This document shows positions 8,349 through 17,171 of a stretch of 64,000 nucleotides of DNA, in pieces. The position numbers were made by a program, and so were the translations under genes. Each line of letters opens with the position of its first letter. Position 1 is the stretch's first letter. Under the pieces are notes generated by a model. It made no database searches. It was not told where the DNA came from and saw only the letters and a program-made list of their open reading frames with translations. The stretch covers positions 24,001 to 88,000 of the forward strand of contig JAAYWH010000096.1 of the NCBI GenBank assembly GCA_012516785.1. Reading direction: 5' to 3'. The DNA comes from Methanomicrobiales archaeon. GTDB taxonomy: Archaea; Halobacteriota; Methanomicrobia; Methanomicrobiales; Methanospirillaceae.

Positions 8349-9211
8349 TTTATGCAGACAAATCGGCCGGGATCATTGTTGCCGGAGCCACAGGACGCCA
8401 GGGTGCATTCCATATTGCGCTGATGAATGAATATGCAAAGACGGTAGGGGGGGCCGGAGTTGTTGCAGGAGTTACCCCCGGCAAAGGAGGTCAGGTCGCA
8501 AGCGGCGTTCCGGTTTACAACAGTATCAGGGAGGCAATGGCAGACATCGATGCAGAGGTGAGCGTAATTTTCGTCCCGGCTGCTGCTGCCGGAGACTCTA
8601 TCATGGAGTCAGCAAATGCTGGCCTTTCCCTGGCCGTGACCATCACCGAACACATCCCAGTCCATGATACCATGAACGCAATCGCTTTTGCAAAGCTCCA
8701 TGATTGTGCTGTCATTGGGCCGAATGGCCCCGGCCTGCTCTCTCCCGGAGAGATCAAGCTGGGGATCATGCCGTCTCATCTTTTCTCTCGCGGAAATATT
8801 GGTGTGATATCGAGAAGCGGGACCCTCACCTATGAAATTGTAGATGAACTCACAAAGGCTGGACTCGGCCAGAGCACGGTCGTAGGAATCGGAGGAGACC
8901 CGGTAGTCGGGCAAACCTTTTCTGATGTTCTTCGGCGTTTTGAGGAGGACCAGCAGACAAAAGCAGTTGTTCTCATAGGCGAGGTCGGCGGGGCTCTTGA
9001 AGAGGAGGGGGCACGCTCCACGGATCTCCCCATCGCGGCATATATCGCCGGCATCTCTGCTCCTCCCGAAAAGAGGATGGGGCATGCAGGTGCGATAATT
9101 GAGGGGGGAGAAGGTGACGCCCGTTCCAAGATAGAGCGGCTCCAAAAGATGGAGGTTCCCGTTGCGTCACGGCCATCCGAAATACCTGGGATCATCAAAA
9201 AAATTCTATAA
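8345..9211 (+). CDS. sucD: Succinate--CoA ligase (ADP-forming), alpha subunit
   Basis: CoA-binding and phosphohistidine subunit, 288 residues. Recognisable parts are the Rossmann-type IIVAGATGRQGAFHIALM, TPGKGGQVASGVPVYNSI, the ligase loop ITEHIPVHDTM, GPNGPGLLSPGEIKLGIMP and the active-site segment ISRSGTLTYEIV with IGGDPVVGQTF. The phosphorylated histidine is expected in GHAGAIIEGGEGDA near residues 242-255. Last gene of the fum-kor-suc run. A T-rich stretch (GATTTTTTC, near 9214-9222) right after the stop could end transcription. Confidence 0.95.
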   Translation: MIYADKSAGIIVAGATGRQGAFHIALMNEYAKTVGGAGVVAGVTPGKGGQVASGVPVYNSIREAMADIDAEVSVIFVPAAAAGDSIMESANAGLSLAVTITEHIPVHDTMNAIAFAKLHDCAVIGPNGPGLLSPGEIKLGIMPSHLFSRGNIGVISRSGTLTYEIVDELTKAGLGQSTVVGIGGDPVVGQTFSDVLRRFEEDQQTKAVVLIGEVGGALEEEGARSTDLPIAAYIAGISAPPEKRMGHAGAIIEGGEGDARSKIERLQKMEVPVASRPSEIPGIIKKIL

Positions 9212-9354
9212 CTCGATTTTTTCACAAGAGAGAATTCCCCTTTTTCACCCTCATCCGGAGATCTGAATAATGTCATTACGGCTACAGGATCTCTTATCAT
9301 TATCAGTGAACCCTCAAAAATCCGGAATTCCGTCTCTTAAGGCGTTTTATCCTG

Positions 9355-9370
9355 AAACAATATAAATTCA
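9355..9370 (+). promoter_or_regulatory. Probable archaeal promoter (TATA box)
   Basis: AACAATATAAATTCAG contains a clear TATA box (TATAAATT, 9361-9368) in an otherwise gene-free 198-bp gap, about 42-49 nt before the start codon at 9410. The expected transcription start, about 25 nt downstream of the box centre, leaves a leader long enough to include the AGGGTGGA ribosome-binding site at 9399-9406. Confidence 0.5.
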
Positions 9371-9409
9371 GAAACCAAAAAAGAACAGGTACATCAGCAG
9401 GGTGGAATT

Positions 9410-10237
9410 ATGAACAAAAACAGTTATGCTTCTCCTGACCCGATCGGGAAGGATGAAGGTACACCTGGCGTGGAGCGGTATCTCCATCCGGGAGAGAACC
9501 TCAGGATATATTCCTCCGATATCCAGATAAAAAAATTCAGGTTTGAATCATATCTTACAAACAAAAGGCTTTTTTTTATCGATCAAAATGACCGGGATCT
9601 GGGGATAACAGCTAAAGAGATTCCAGTGGAATCGATTGTAAGCGGCTATCTCGAAGAATCAACGCTCAGGGAACCAGTACTCGTGCTAACCGTCCGGACA
9701 TCTGATGATGATACGAGGACCATGAAGATGGTATTTGTCCATACCGGGGAGGATCGTGCGCGGGAAGCTGAAGACTGGGTCCATCTGATATCCCAGGCTG
9801 CATCAACCGCAGTTCCAGTATCTGACAGAGAAAGGGAACCTGCGATAGCGCCAGGAGCAAGGGCGTTGACCGACACTATCATCCTTCCTGCTCCTGGGGG
9901 GTCTGAAATAATCAGCGAGAAGAATGTACCTCCTCCCGCACAATCGTCTGCCCGATCAAGTCCCGATCAGGTTTCTTCAAAACCAGTACCAGAGCAGGGG
10001 CGGCCGACAACGGTATCATCACCTTCTCCCGATCTCATCCATTATTGTTATCATTGTGGGAAAAAACTGCCAGAAAACGCTAACTTTTGTCCATTTTGCG
10101 GAACGCGGGTCCATGAAACATCCCATGAAACCACATCCCACCTTCATCTGCCGATTCACCAGACCAGGGACCACAATGTCCCATCCCCCGAAGAGCCGAA
10201 AAAAAAAGCGGGCTGGAGACGATTTTTCGGTCGATAA
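9410..10237 (+). CDS. PH-like domain protein with C-terminal zinc ribbon
   Basis: A 275-residue protein of unknown role. Residues 20-130 look like a bacterial PH-type beta domain: GVERYLHPGENLRIYSSDIQ, then SYLTNKRLFFIDQ, VESIVSGYLEES and LTVRTSDDDTRTMKMVF. A low-complexity Pro/Ser linker follows (about 135-215). A zinc ribbon comes next, CYHCGKKLPENANFCPFCGTRV (two CxxC pairs, about 218-239). The end is strongly basic (KKKAGWRRFFGR). No signal peptide or membrane segment is evident. It has its own promoter and is monocistronic. Many Methanomicrobiales proteins of this PH + zinc-ribbon type are uncharacterised; membrane or nucleic-acid binding are only guesses. Confidence 0.75.
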   Translation: MNKNSYASPDPIGKDEGTPGVERYLHPGENLRIYSSDIQIKKFRFESYLTNKRLFFIDQNDRDLGITAKEIPVESIVSGYLEESTLREPVLVLTVRTSDDDTRTMKMVFVHTGEDRAREAEDWVHLISQAASTAVPVSDREREPAIAPGARALTDTIILPAPGGSEIISEKNVPPPAQSSARSSPDQVSSKPVPEQGRPTTVSSPSPDLIHYCYHCGKKLPENANFCPFCGTRVHETSHETTSHLHLPIHQTRDHNVPSPEEPKKKAGWRRFFGR

Positions 10238-10819
10238 CCAATTTTATCATCCATTTCCAATTTTCAACGCATTCAATTTACAAGAGGGATTTTTTTACTA
10301 TATCCTTCCTTCACGTTTGAAAAAGGGAAACATGGTCTCCCTATTGCCTGACGAGACCTGACAGCAGTGTGATCAGGCACAACAGAACTCTGATATGACT
10401 GCATACAATACGGAAAACCTGATCAAGCCATGTACCCCCTCGTCCACCAGAGAGAAAAAATGTTCCGGGGGTAATTCCGGTTCTCTGAGAAAATCAAGCA
10501 CACTACCACCTGGCTGCATACCTGAGTGATTTTTGACGAATACATGCAAAATTTTTGGTAGCTCACCCTGTTTTTCAACCGCCACTTTTTAGCCCCCGAT
10601 CATAGGAATTTACCAGGGCTGGGAACCATACTCACTCCCACCTGCCTTCCGATGACATCCCTTCTTATAAATCCAATCCTGTAGGGATACCAGGCGTTAA
10701 TTACTGATCCAGGTCTTTTCATCAAAAACGATAGTATGAATGCAGTTCATAAGAAAGGAATGATTAAATGATTTCCCGTCGTTTTTATTATGATTATACC
10801 GCTGGAGAATGACCATAAG
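10238..10819. other. Intergenic region, 580 bp
   Basis: Between the zinc-ribbon gene and the SAM synthetase gene. It begins with a T-rich tract (GGGATTTTTTTACTATATCC near 10286) that may terminate the upstream gene. A possible short reverse-strand gene lies at 10373-10585 (listed separately). TATA-like sequences occur at 10664-10673 (CTTATAAATC) and 10781-10790 (TTTTTATTAT), the likely promoter area for the SAM synthetase-his operon. No RNA gene was recognised. Confidence 0.5.
10373..10585 (-). CDS. Possible small hypothetical protein or gene remnant
   Basis: A 70-codon reverse-strand frame opening with GTG and preceded by a G-run (GGGGGC) about 6 nt upstream that could act as a ribosome-binding site. 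The product (MAVEKQGELPKILHVFVK at its start, LREPELPPEHFFSLVDEG in the middle) has a protein-like amino-acid balance. No family is recognised. Its C terminus (VISEFCCA) ends abruptly. It may be a real short gene, the relic of a longer one, or chance. Confidence 0.25.
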   Translation of the reverse strand: MAVEKQGELPKILHVFVKNHSGMQPGGSVLDFLREPELPPEHFFSLVDEGVHGLIRFSVLYAVISEFCCA

Positions 10820-12022
10820 ATGAAGAGAAATATCAGAGTTGAGGCGCTGCATCAGATTCCGCTCGAAAGACAGGGGATTGAGCTTGTCGAGAGGAAATGC
10901 CTGGGCCATCCCGATAGTCTTGCCGACGGGGTTGCGGAGGCCATCAGTAGGGCTTTGTCCCTTGCATATCTTGAAGAATGTGGCGCGGTGCTCCACCATA
11001 ATACCGACCAGGGTGAGATCGTTGCCGGCGAATCGATACCAAAATACGGAGGGGGGAAAGTCATAAGGCCGATTTATATGCTTATCGATGGCCGTGCTAC
11101 CCGGCAGTTCAATGGCATCAATATTCCCACTGATGCAATCGCTTTGGAGACGGCGCGAAAGTACTTCAGGACTACCCTTACCAACCTCAATCTTGAGCGC
11201 GATATCACGATCGACTGCAGACTGGGGACCGGGTCCACCGATCTCCGGGATGTCTTCAAGCCCTGCCAGGGGACTGCACCACGTGCCAATGATACGTCAT
11301 TTGGGGTGGGTCATGCTCCATTCTCTGAAACAGAGACCATTGTCCTCGGACTCTCAGATTATATCGATACGACCCTTCGGGCACGATACCCAGCGATAGG
11401 GCAGGACATCAAGATCATGGGCCTTCGCGCCGGAGATACGATCACCCTCACTATTGCTTCAGCAATGGTTGACCGCTACTGCAGCGGCCTCTCCCAGTAT
11501 ATCGAATATAAGGACATTCTCAAAGAGCACGCCGAAAAGGTGGCCAGGAAAATCACCTCCAGAAAAGTGAGCGTCCAGGTCAATACGGCCGATGATATCG
11601 ATACGGGAAGTGTGTTCTTAACGGTAACGGGCACCTCTGCCGAGATGGGAGACGACGGTTCCGTTGGACGCGGGAACCGGTGCAACGGGCTGATCACTCC
11701 GAATCGTCCGATGAGCATGGAGGCGACGAGCGGAAAAAATCCGATCAACCACATCGGAAAGATTTACAATATCCTCGCGACCATGCTCGCAAAAGAATGT
11801 GTAAAAGAAGTTGACGGGATTGAAGAGGTCTATATCCGGCTCCTCTCGCAGATAGGGCATCCCATCGACCAGCCTCTTGTTGCGAGCATACAGGTCCTGC
11901 CAAGGGAGGAGTTCCACGTGAGTGAAATCAGCCGGGACATTGAGGGTGTGATTGACTCAGGGCTGGCAAACATAACCTGCATCACTGAAAAGATTATCCA
12001 TGGGGAAGTTAGGACCTTCTGA
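10820..12022 (+). CDS. mat: S-adenosylmethionine synthetase, archaeal type
   Basis: Makes S-adenosylmethionine from ATP and methionine. The archaeal MAT family is sequence-divergent from bacterial MetK and about 400 residues long; this product has 400 from the ATG at 10820. The start [20 protein letters not shown], then [46 protein letters not shown] and [19 protein letters not shown] are family signatures. An ATG 30 bp upstream would add residues without family support; a GGAG lies 12 nt before the chosen start. It heads a run into the histidine genes, starting 25 bp after its stop. Confidence 0.95.
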   Translation: MKRNIRVEALHQIPLERQGIELVERKCLGHPDSLADGVAEAISRALSLAYLEECGAVLHHNTDQGEIVAGESIPKYGGGKVIRPIYMLIDGRATRQFNGINIPTDAIALETARKYFRTTLTNLNLERDITIDCRLGTGSTDLRDVFKPCQGTAPRANDTSFGVGHAPFSETETIVLGLSDYIDTTLRARYPAIGQDIKIMGLRAGDTITLTIASAMVDRYCSGLSQYIEYKDILKEHAEKVARKITSRKVSVQVNTADDIDTGSVFLTVTGTSAEMGDDGSVGRGNRCNGLITPNRPMSMEATSGKNPINHIGKIYNILATMLAKECVKEVDGIEEVYIRLLSQIGHPIDQPLVASIQVLPREEFHVSEISRDIEGVIDSGLANITCITEKIIHGEVRTF

Positions 12023-12047
12023 CCAATCAGACAAGAGGAGAACAATC

Positions 12048-12926
12048 CTGTCATCGGAACTTTCATCCAAGGTGCGGCTTGCGATACCGAATAAAGGACG
12101 GATAGCCACGCCGGTAAAGGACCTTATGGAGAAGAGTGGGATCCACCTGCTCGACAGGGAAGAACGGAAGCTGATATCGAGGACACCTGATCCCCATATC
12201 GAGGTGCTTTTTGCGCGTCCCATTGACATCCCCGAATACGTTGCAAACGGGGCTGCAGATCTTGGAATTACCGGAAGGGACATGGTGTGCGAAAGACAGG
12301 CTGAGGTCGATGAGCTGCTGGACCTGCGATTCGGGAATGCCACTCTCGTGGTCGCAGTAAAAGAGGAGGACCATGCGAGGAAGATTCAAGACCTTGCCGG
12401 GCGAAAAATCGCGACAGAATTCCCCATAATCACCGAAAATCTCTTCAGGGGCGAGAAGATACCCATCACCGTTGTCCCTGTTGGTGGTGCCTGTGAAGTG
12501 ACGCCTTATCTTGGTATTGCAGATGCCATCCTTGATCTCTCAAGCTCCGGAGACACCCTCAGGTCCAACAGGCTGCGTGTGATCAGGAAGGTGCTTGACA
12601 CCAGTACCATCCTTATTGGAAACCGCGATTCGCTGGTGTCCAAGTCTGATAAGATCGATGAAGTGGTGCTTGCCCTTGAGAGCGTCGTCAGGGCGCGGGG
12701 GCAGTGCTATCTGATGATGAATGCAAAACGTTCCTGCCTCGAAGAAATAACCAATGTGCTTCCCGGTCTCTCCGGCCCGACGGTCATGGAGGTTGCTTCA
12801 TCTGATGATCTTGTTGCGGTTCATGCAGTTGTGAGCGAGGATCGGGTATATCGCTTAATCAACCGTCTGAAACGGGCGGGTGCAAGAGATATCCTTGTCA
12901 TGTCCATCGAGCGGATGATTCGCTGA
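12048..12926 (+). CDS. hisG: ATP phosphoribosyltransferase, long form (possible CTG start)
   Basis: First step of histidine synthesis: ATP plus PRPP to phosphoribosyl-ATP. Hallmarks are VRLAIPNKGRIATPVKDLME, DIPEYVANGAADLGITGRDMV, VPVGGACEVTPYLGIADAI and DLSSSGDTLRSNRL. The extra C-terminal regulatory domain (after about residue 215, TVMEVASSDDLVAVHAVV) marks the long form that works without HisZ. No good canonical start exists. The only ATG (12000) lies inside mat, and the GTG at 12072 has no ribosome-binding site. By contrast a GAGGAG at 12035-12040 is 7 nt before CTG at 12048. The chosen start is tentative; the coding identity is firm. Confidence 0.93.
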   Translation: MSSELSSKVRLAIPNKGRIATPVKDLMEKSGIHLLDREERKLISRTPDPHIEVLFARPIDIPEYVANGAADLGITGRDMVCERQAEVDELLDLRFGNATLVVAVKEEDHARKIQDLAGRKIATEFPIITENLFRGEKIPITVVPVGGACEVTPYLGIADAILDLSSSGDTLRSNRLRVIRKVLDTSTILIGNRDSLVSKSDKIDEVVLALESVVRARGQCYLMMNAKRSCLEEITNVLPGLSGPTVMEVASSDDLVAVHAVVSEDRVYRLINRLKRAGARDILVMSIERMIR

Positions 12927-12927
12927 T

Positions 12928-13647
12928 ATGAAGATATTTCCCGCTGTTGACATACTCTCGGGCAGGTGCGTCCAGCTCGTGCAAGGGAGAAGGGACACCG
13001 CTACCTCCTTTGGCCGGCCAATCGAATGTGCCCTGCGATGGATCAATGACGGCGCCCGTCAGCTCCATGTTGTAAATCTTGATGGGGCATTTGGCAACTC
13101 TGCCGCAAACCTTCCCCTGATCAGGGAGATTATCCGGAATACCGGGGTGACGATTCAGCTGGGGGGTGGCATTCGCTCATTTGAGGACGCGGCTGGGTGG
13201 CTGGATGCAGGAGTTGACCGTGTTATCATCGGGACCCTGGCGGTAAAAGATCCCGGCGTTCTTACTGACCTTGCTGATCACTATGGTCGAAGCAGAATTA
13301 TCGCCGGAGTCGATGCCAGGGGGGGATTGATTACTATCGACGGCTGGGACCGTACTGAGGGCGATTACATATGGTGGGCACGGATTTTTGAGGAGAAGGG
13401 TGCCGGAACACTGCTCTATACCAATGTCGATGTCGAAGGACTCCAGCGTGGCATAAGGCTTCCACCGGTCAGACACCTCATCGAATCGGTCGGGATACCG
13501 GTAATTGTGGCAGGGGGCATCTCAAGCAGTAACGATGTGAGAGTATTAAAAGAGATCGGGGCATATGGAGTAGTATTGGGATCAGCGCTCTATTCAGGGA
13601 TGCTCTCCCTGCGCGAAGCCCTGGAGGTTGCCGATGAGGAGGACTGA
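12928..13647 (+). CDS. hisA: Phosphoribosylformimino-5-aminoimidazole carboxamide ribotide isomerase
   Basis: Fourth step of histidine synthesis, a (beta-alpha)8-barrel isomerase of 239 residues. It starts [20 protein letters not shown] with the catalytic aspartate in AVDI (D8). The paired phosphate-binding motifs are [13 protein letters not shown] and [24 protein letters not shown] is also typical. One base separates it from hisG and it overlaps hisB by 14 bp, so hisG-A-B form one transcript, probably driven from upstream of mat. Other his genes are not in the window. Confidence 0.95.
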   Translation: MKIFPAVDILSGRCVQLVQGRRDTATSFGRPIECALRWINDGARQLHVVNLDGAFGNSAANLPLIREIIRNTGVTIQLGGGIRSFEDAAGWLDAGVDRVIIGTLAVKDPGVLTDLADHYGRSRIIAGVDARGGLITIDGWDRTEGDYIWWARIFEEKGAGTLLYTNVDVEGLQRGIRLPPVRHLIESVGIPVIVAGGISSSNDVRVLKEIGAYGVVLGSALYSGMLSLREALEVADEED

Positions 13648-14215
13648 GGTATCACGCAGGACAAAGGAGACGAGCATCAATATAGTACTTGATCTGGATG
13701 GGTCAGGTAAAGTCCAGGCAGGAACCGGCCTGCCGTTCCTCGATCATATGCTTGAGGCAATGGTCCGCCATGGCAGGTTTGACCTCGAATGCACGGCTGC
13801 CGGAGACCTTGAAGTAGATTCACATCACACGGTAGAGGATGTTGGCCTGGTCCTTGGAGAGGCGATCAAAAAGACGATTGGAGAGGGTCGGGGCATCAAA
13901 AGGTTTGCTCATGCCATCGTTCCCATGGATGAAGCACTTGCAACAGTTGCCCTTGACTGCAGCGGAAGAGGATTTCTTGTTTTTCAGGGAGGTCTATCAC
14001 ATCCGGCACTGGGCTCCATCGAACGAGACAGCTTTGAACATTTCTTTCAGAGTCTTTGCGGGAAAGCGGGCCTGAATGCCCATATCCTCTTTCATGGGAG
14101 GAATGATCATCATCAGATGGAAGCTGTGTTCAAAGCATTCGGTATTGCACTTGGAGAGGCTGTTACAATAGTCCCGGGAAGAGATGATGTCCCGAGTACA
14201 AAAGGGCTCTTCTGA
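13634..14215 (+). CDS. hisB: Imidazoleglycerol-phosphate dehydratase
   Basis: Sixth step of histidine synthesis; a Mn-dependent dehydratase built of duplicated half-domains. Metal-binding motifs are intact: [20 protein letters not shown], and in the second half FEHFFQSL and [15 protein letters not shown]. Length 193 residues from ATG 13634; a TTG two codons earlier is possible. It starts within the last codons of hisA. GATGAGGAGG just after the ATG is coding, so translation is probably coupled to hisA. Product ends with the usual VPSTKG segment. Confidence 0.95.
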   Translation: MRRTEVSRRTKETSINIVLDLDGSGKVQAGTGLPFLDHMLEAMVRHGRFDLECTAAGDLEVDSHHTVEDVGLVLGEAIKKTIGEGRGIKRFAHAIVPMDEALATVALDCSGRGFLVFQGGLSHPALGSIERDSFEHFFQSLCGKAGLNAHILFHGRNDHHQMEAVFKAFGIALGEAVTIVPGRDDVPSTKGLF

Positions 14216-14244
14216 TACGTGTTGCTCTGGTTTCCGGAGCCGTT

Positions 14245-14688
14245 TCATTTGTGAATGTGCATTTGTGCGACAATAAGCGCCAATGCATCTCTTGCGGCAG
14301 ATTTCACTCCACAATTTTCATCCATGCAGGCCTTGAATAACGGCTCAATCGCATTGGGATCTCCCTGCTTGCCAAGAGTTCTCGCGGCAGTGATCCTTAT
14401 ATCAGGTTCTTCATGACTGAGCAACCCAATTAATGAATTGAAATCCGATCCAATCCTGTTGCTGAGATCGGCATTGGAATCATCGTCCGGTACCGAACCT
14501 TCCGGAACCGGATGCGTCCGATAAAAAATGAGTAAGGAGGACTGGTTATCAGATCCGCCTTTTATGGTAGTTTCCCCCCTGGTTAATTCGACTGTATCCG
14601 GCTTTTCAATGGTCAAATTACTCCCCAGCCCCTCATACGAGGGTAGTACCAGCTTTTTCTCCATCCTAAAAATTCGTACGCCCTTCAC
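14245..14688 (-). CDS. HEAT-repeat domain protein
   Basis: A 147-residue protein whose last 65 residues form HEAT-like helical repeats: FNSLIGLLSHEEPDIRITAA, ARTLGKQGDPNAIEPLFKA, then VKSAARDALALIVAQM. The DxxVRxxAARxLGxxGD pattern is the classical lyase-like/PBS HEAT signature, normally a protein-protein interaction scaffold. The N-terminal 75 residues are not recognised. The GTG start at 14688 or an internal ATG at 14664 (MEKKLVLP) are both possible; the latter removes eight residues. It converges with hisB from the opposite strand and has no operon partners. Confidence 0.65.
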   Translation of the reverse strand: MKGVRIFRMEKKLVLPSYEGLGSNLTIEKPDTVELTRGETTIKGGSDNQSSLLIFYRTHPVPEGSVPDDDSNADLSNRIGSDFNSLIGLLSHEEPDIRITAARTLGKQGDPNAIEPLFKACMDENCGVKSAARDALALIVAQMHIHK

Positions 14689-14870
14689 CTATGCACGGCA
14701 TTATTTCTGACGAATTAAACCGAATTATTCTATAATGTGAATATATTGGAAAAAAGCAACCGGGATAGGTGTACTGCTTGGTTAGTAATACTGAGCGAAA
14801 AGAAGATGTGCCACCTTGGTTTTGATTGCTGCTGTTTGTTCGTTTACTGTCCGTGAAGGAATTGATGGAG

Positions 14871-15077
14871 TTATGCGGACTTTACCGCAAGATCTACATC
14901 TTCTTCCTTGATTGTTTTTCTTCCCGCATGGATAGCAAGTCTGTTTGCTTCCTTGGTCAGGTTCGCGATGTACTCTTCCGCCTTCGCCACAAGGGCGGCA
15001 GCTGCATCGGAACCTACTCTCTCAGCACCATTCTTCTTTGCGATTCTCACAACTGCAGCAATAGGTAAATCTGCCAT
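14871..15077 (-). CDS. Archaeal histone
   Basis: A 68-residue histone-fold protein that wraps and compacts DNA as dimers and longer stacks. Three helices are visible: LPIAAVVRIAKKNGAERV, SDAAAALVAKAEEYIANLTKEA, and the C-terminal TIKEEDVDLAVKSA. The residues RLAIHAGRKTI before the last helix are the family signature (DNA-contacting RKTI loop). No tails are present, as usual for HMfB-like proteins. A strong TATA box lies upstream, and GAGGTAAA precedes the ATG. Confidence 0.97.
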   Translation of the reverse strand: MADLPIAAVVRIAKKNGAERVGSDAAAALVAKAEEYIANLTKEANRLAIHAGRKTIKEEDVDLAVKSA

Positions 15078-15099
15078 TATTTTACCTCATGACAAGATA

Positions 15100-15120
15100 T
15101 ATCAGGAAATATTTAAACAT
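15100..15120 (-). promoter_or_regulatory. Histone gene promoter (BRE/TATA)
   Basis: Read on the minus strand this is CGAAATGTTTAAATATTTCC, an A/T-rich TATA box (TTTAAATATT) with a purine-rich flank, in the 60 bp upstream of the histone start codon at 15077. The spacing predicts a transcription start only about 5-15 nt before the ATG, leaving a short leader with GAGGTAAA. Confidence 0.55.
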
Positions 15121-15280
15121 TTCGTGAATTAAGACCAGATATCCCTTAAATAGCCTATCGGGAACCACTTTGACCTGTTCTGAAAAAACGAATGTACAAT
15201 ATCCTTCATCCGGTTAAAATCCGTCTACGTTCTGAATGAAAAAATAACATGATTCCCGTTGAGGGCCACAAGCATAAAAG

Positions 15281-15305
15281 ATGAAAATGCCGGAGGCATT
15301 TTCAT
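15281..15305 (-). terminator. Perfect hairpin, probable terminator of the mtxX operon
   Basis: An 11-bp perfect inverted repeat (ATGAAAATGCC, three-base GGA centre, then the exact complement). It sits 28 bp beyond the mtxX stop on the minus strand. Nearly identical hairpins occur at 19891-19915 and 20025-20047, so this is a repeated element in this genome rather than an isolated hairpin. On the minus strand it is followed by CTTTTATG, a modest T-run. Confidence 0.6.
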
Positions 15306-15332
15306 ATAAAAACGGGCAGTATCTGTATGAAT

Positions 15333-16088
15333 TTACTTTAAAAGACATTCTGCCAGTCTGATCGCATGTGCATAGTGCGGTGTAGCGCGCGAAGTATCAA
15401 CGAAGATTTTATCGATATTCATAACTGGTGCGCCATGTCCATGCCCCGATCCGAGAAAGGTAAGCGTGCGAAAGATAAAATTGCCCGAAATACCATCTGG
15501 AGCGATGATTACCCCACACTCCTGGATCGCATCCTCTATCAGGATCTCAAAGTGTACTCCTCCGGACAGCCGTGCGACGAGCTCAGCATCGGCAAGACTC
15601 CGGTCGACATTGTGATGCCGGCCAAGATCACCCATCCGTCCTCCTGAAAGAATACCAATTTTTGTCGGAAGTCTGAATTTTTTTGCCAGCTCCTTCGCCT
15701 TAAGGGCAAGAGTCACCTTCTCTGCGATGGACCATCCTTCATCTACTCCTACCGGGGCCAGGAGGAACCGGTGATGATCGGTGGTCTCAAGGAGTGCAGC
15801 ACGCTCCAGGTGATCCACGCCAAAGGCTCTTTTTAAGGCGAGAAGGGTAGTGTTCGCCGGCAGTGTACCACGGATGGCAGCATCGATCCTCCCTTCAGCA
15901 AGATCCTGAACAAGGGCAATGCCGGGATCATGACTTTCCCGGACTGCAAGTCCCTGAGACGAGCATTCTGCCCCCTTTCGCGGTGTTGTATACACCACGA
16001 TCCGGCTGGAAACACTCTTCCCTGCAATGCTGTCAACAACCTTCCCTTCTTCTTCACCTGCACCAATTCCGATGATCTTCAGGGACAT
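15333..16088 (-). CDS. mtxX: MtxX / methanogenesis marker protein 4
   Basis: Methanogen-specific protein of 251 residues related to phosphate acetyl/butyryltransferases; its reaction has not been shown as far as I know. Conserved features seen here: [55 protein letters not shown] and [14 protein letters not shown]. The historical name comes from linkage to methyl-corrinoid methyltransferases in Methanosarcina. Here it is co-transcribed with marker 2 (10-bp overlap), both being near-universal in methanogens, which argues for a shared step in methanogenesis or cofactor maturation. Confidence 0.9.
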   Translation of the reverse strand: MSLKIIGIGAGEEEGKVVDSIAGKSVSSRIVVYTTPRKGAECSSQGLAVRESHDPGIALVQDLAEGRIDAAIRGTLPANTTLLALKRAFGVDHLERAALLETTDHHRFLLAPVGVDEGWSIAEKVTLALKAKELAKKFRLPTKIGILSGGRMGDLGRHHNVDRSLADAELVARLSGGVHFEILIEDAIQECGVIIAPDGISGNFIFRTLTFLGSGHGHGAPVMNIDKIFVDTSRATPHYAHAIRLAECLLK

Positions 16089-17089
16089 GATGGGGTATCG
16101 GAAAAGAGGTGCATAACACCATTTCTGGAAAAGTCAAACACGGTTGTGTCCTCTCCCTCATATGATATGGTCAGTTCACGACTGGAATTCACCACACCCA
16201 CCGAGTGAGCTGTCATTCCCACCTCAGAAAATATCCGGGTAATCTCTTTTTCATGTTCCGGCCGTGCTGTCAGGACAAAACCCATACCGGGATAACACCG
16301 TATCCATTGCTCGAAAGTAAGACTATGGGTATTGAGATCTGGTCTCGGTATATGGTCGAGATCGATCCGGGCTCCTTTTTCACTGACTTCCAGGAGCATC
16401 CCAAGCGTCCCGATAATTCCGGGATTGCTGATATCTTTTCCGGCTGTGACGAGGTGTTCTCTCCCCAGCTGTTCAAGAACCTGAATCTGTGCACGGACCT
16501 TTTCTCCAGACTTCATCGTAACAGAATCCCAGTTGAGAGCACAGGATGGATGGATTCTTCCATCGAGATCGATGGCAATGATGACAACATCGCCAGTATT
16601 GGCAGTATGACTGTATATGACCGCATCGCGGGCAGCAGTACCCAGGATGGCGACATCGATCACACTATAAGGGGTATCAGGATGCAGGTGTCCTCCCACG
16701 ATTGGGACGCCAAACTGGTACGATGCTGCATGCATTCCATCAAGCACGTCGTCCCTGATTCGTGGATCAGAGATGGAGAAAACATCAACCATCGCGATCG
16801 GTCGTCCTCCCATGGCGGCAATATCATGGATATTTACAAGAACTGAACAATACCCGGCCCAGTAGGGATCCGCCTCCATCAGGCGGCTCCAAATCCCGTC
16901 GGCGGCAAGGAGAAGAACATCTTGGCCATGCTCAATGACGGCTGCATCTTCGCCGAATGAAGCGATCACATTCGGGGCATCGATCCGTATTGCCCGAACC
17001 ATCTCGCCGATTGATCTCTTCCGCTTGACCCCTTCATATTCACGTACGGCAGTTGCAATCTTTGCTGTGGAGCAGCCATTCAAAACCAT
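16079..17089 (-). CDS. Methanogenesis marker protein 2 (AIR synthase/SelD-related)
   Basis: An ATP-binding protein of the PurM/SelD/HypE fold, 336 residues from MVLNGCSTAK. Visible fold markers are the N-terminal acidic loop SFGEDAAVIEHGQDVLLLAADGIW, SVLVNIHDIAAMGGRPIAMVDVF, GVPIVGGHLHPDTPYSV and AGKDISNPGIIGTLGMLLE. No selenocysteine or catalytic Cys of SelD type is seen in the glycine-rich start. The marker-2 family is confined to methanogens and close relatives; its substrate is unknown. It overlaps mtxX by 10 bp. An upstream ATG three codons earlier is an alternative start. Confidence 0.88.
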   Translation of the reverse strand: MVLNGCSTAKIATAVREYEGVKRKRSIGEMVRAIRIDAPNVIASFGEDAAVIEHGQDVLLLAADGIWSRLMEADPYWAGYCSVLVNIHDIAAMGGRPIAMVDVFSISDPRIRDDVLDGMHAASYQFGVPIVGGHLHPDTPYSVIDVAILGTAARDAVIYSHTANTGDVVIIAIDLDGRIHPSCALNWDSVTMKSGEKVRAQIQVLEQLGREHLVTAGKDISNPGIIGTLGMLLEVSEKGARIDLDHIPRPDLNTHSLTFEQWIRCYPGMGFVLTARPEHEKEITRIFSEVGMTAHSVGVVNSSRELTISYEGEDTTVFDFSRNGVMHLFSDTPSCP

Positions 17090-17171
17090 AGAACACACAT
17101 ATTCCGCTTGGTACTGATCAAATGGGGCATCATCAGAGATAATTTATTTGATACACAGATGAAAGTTAGGC

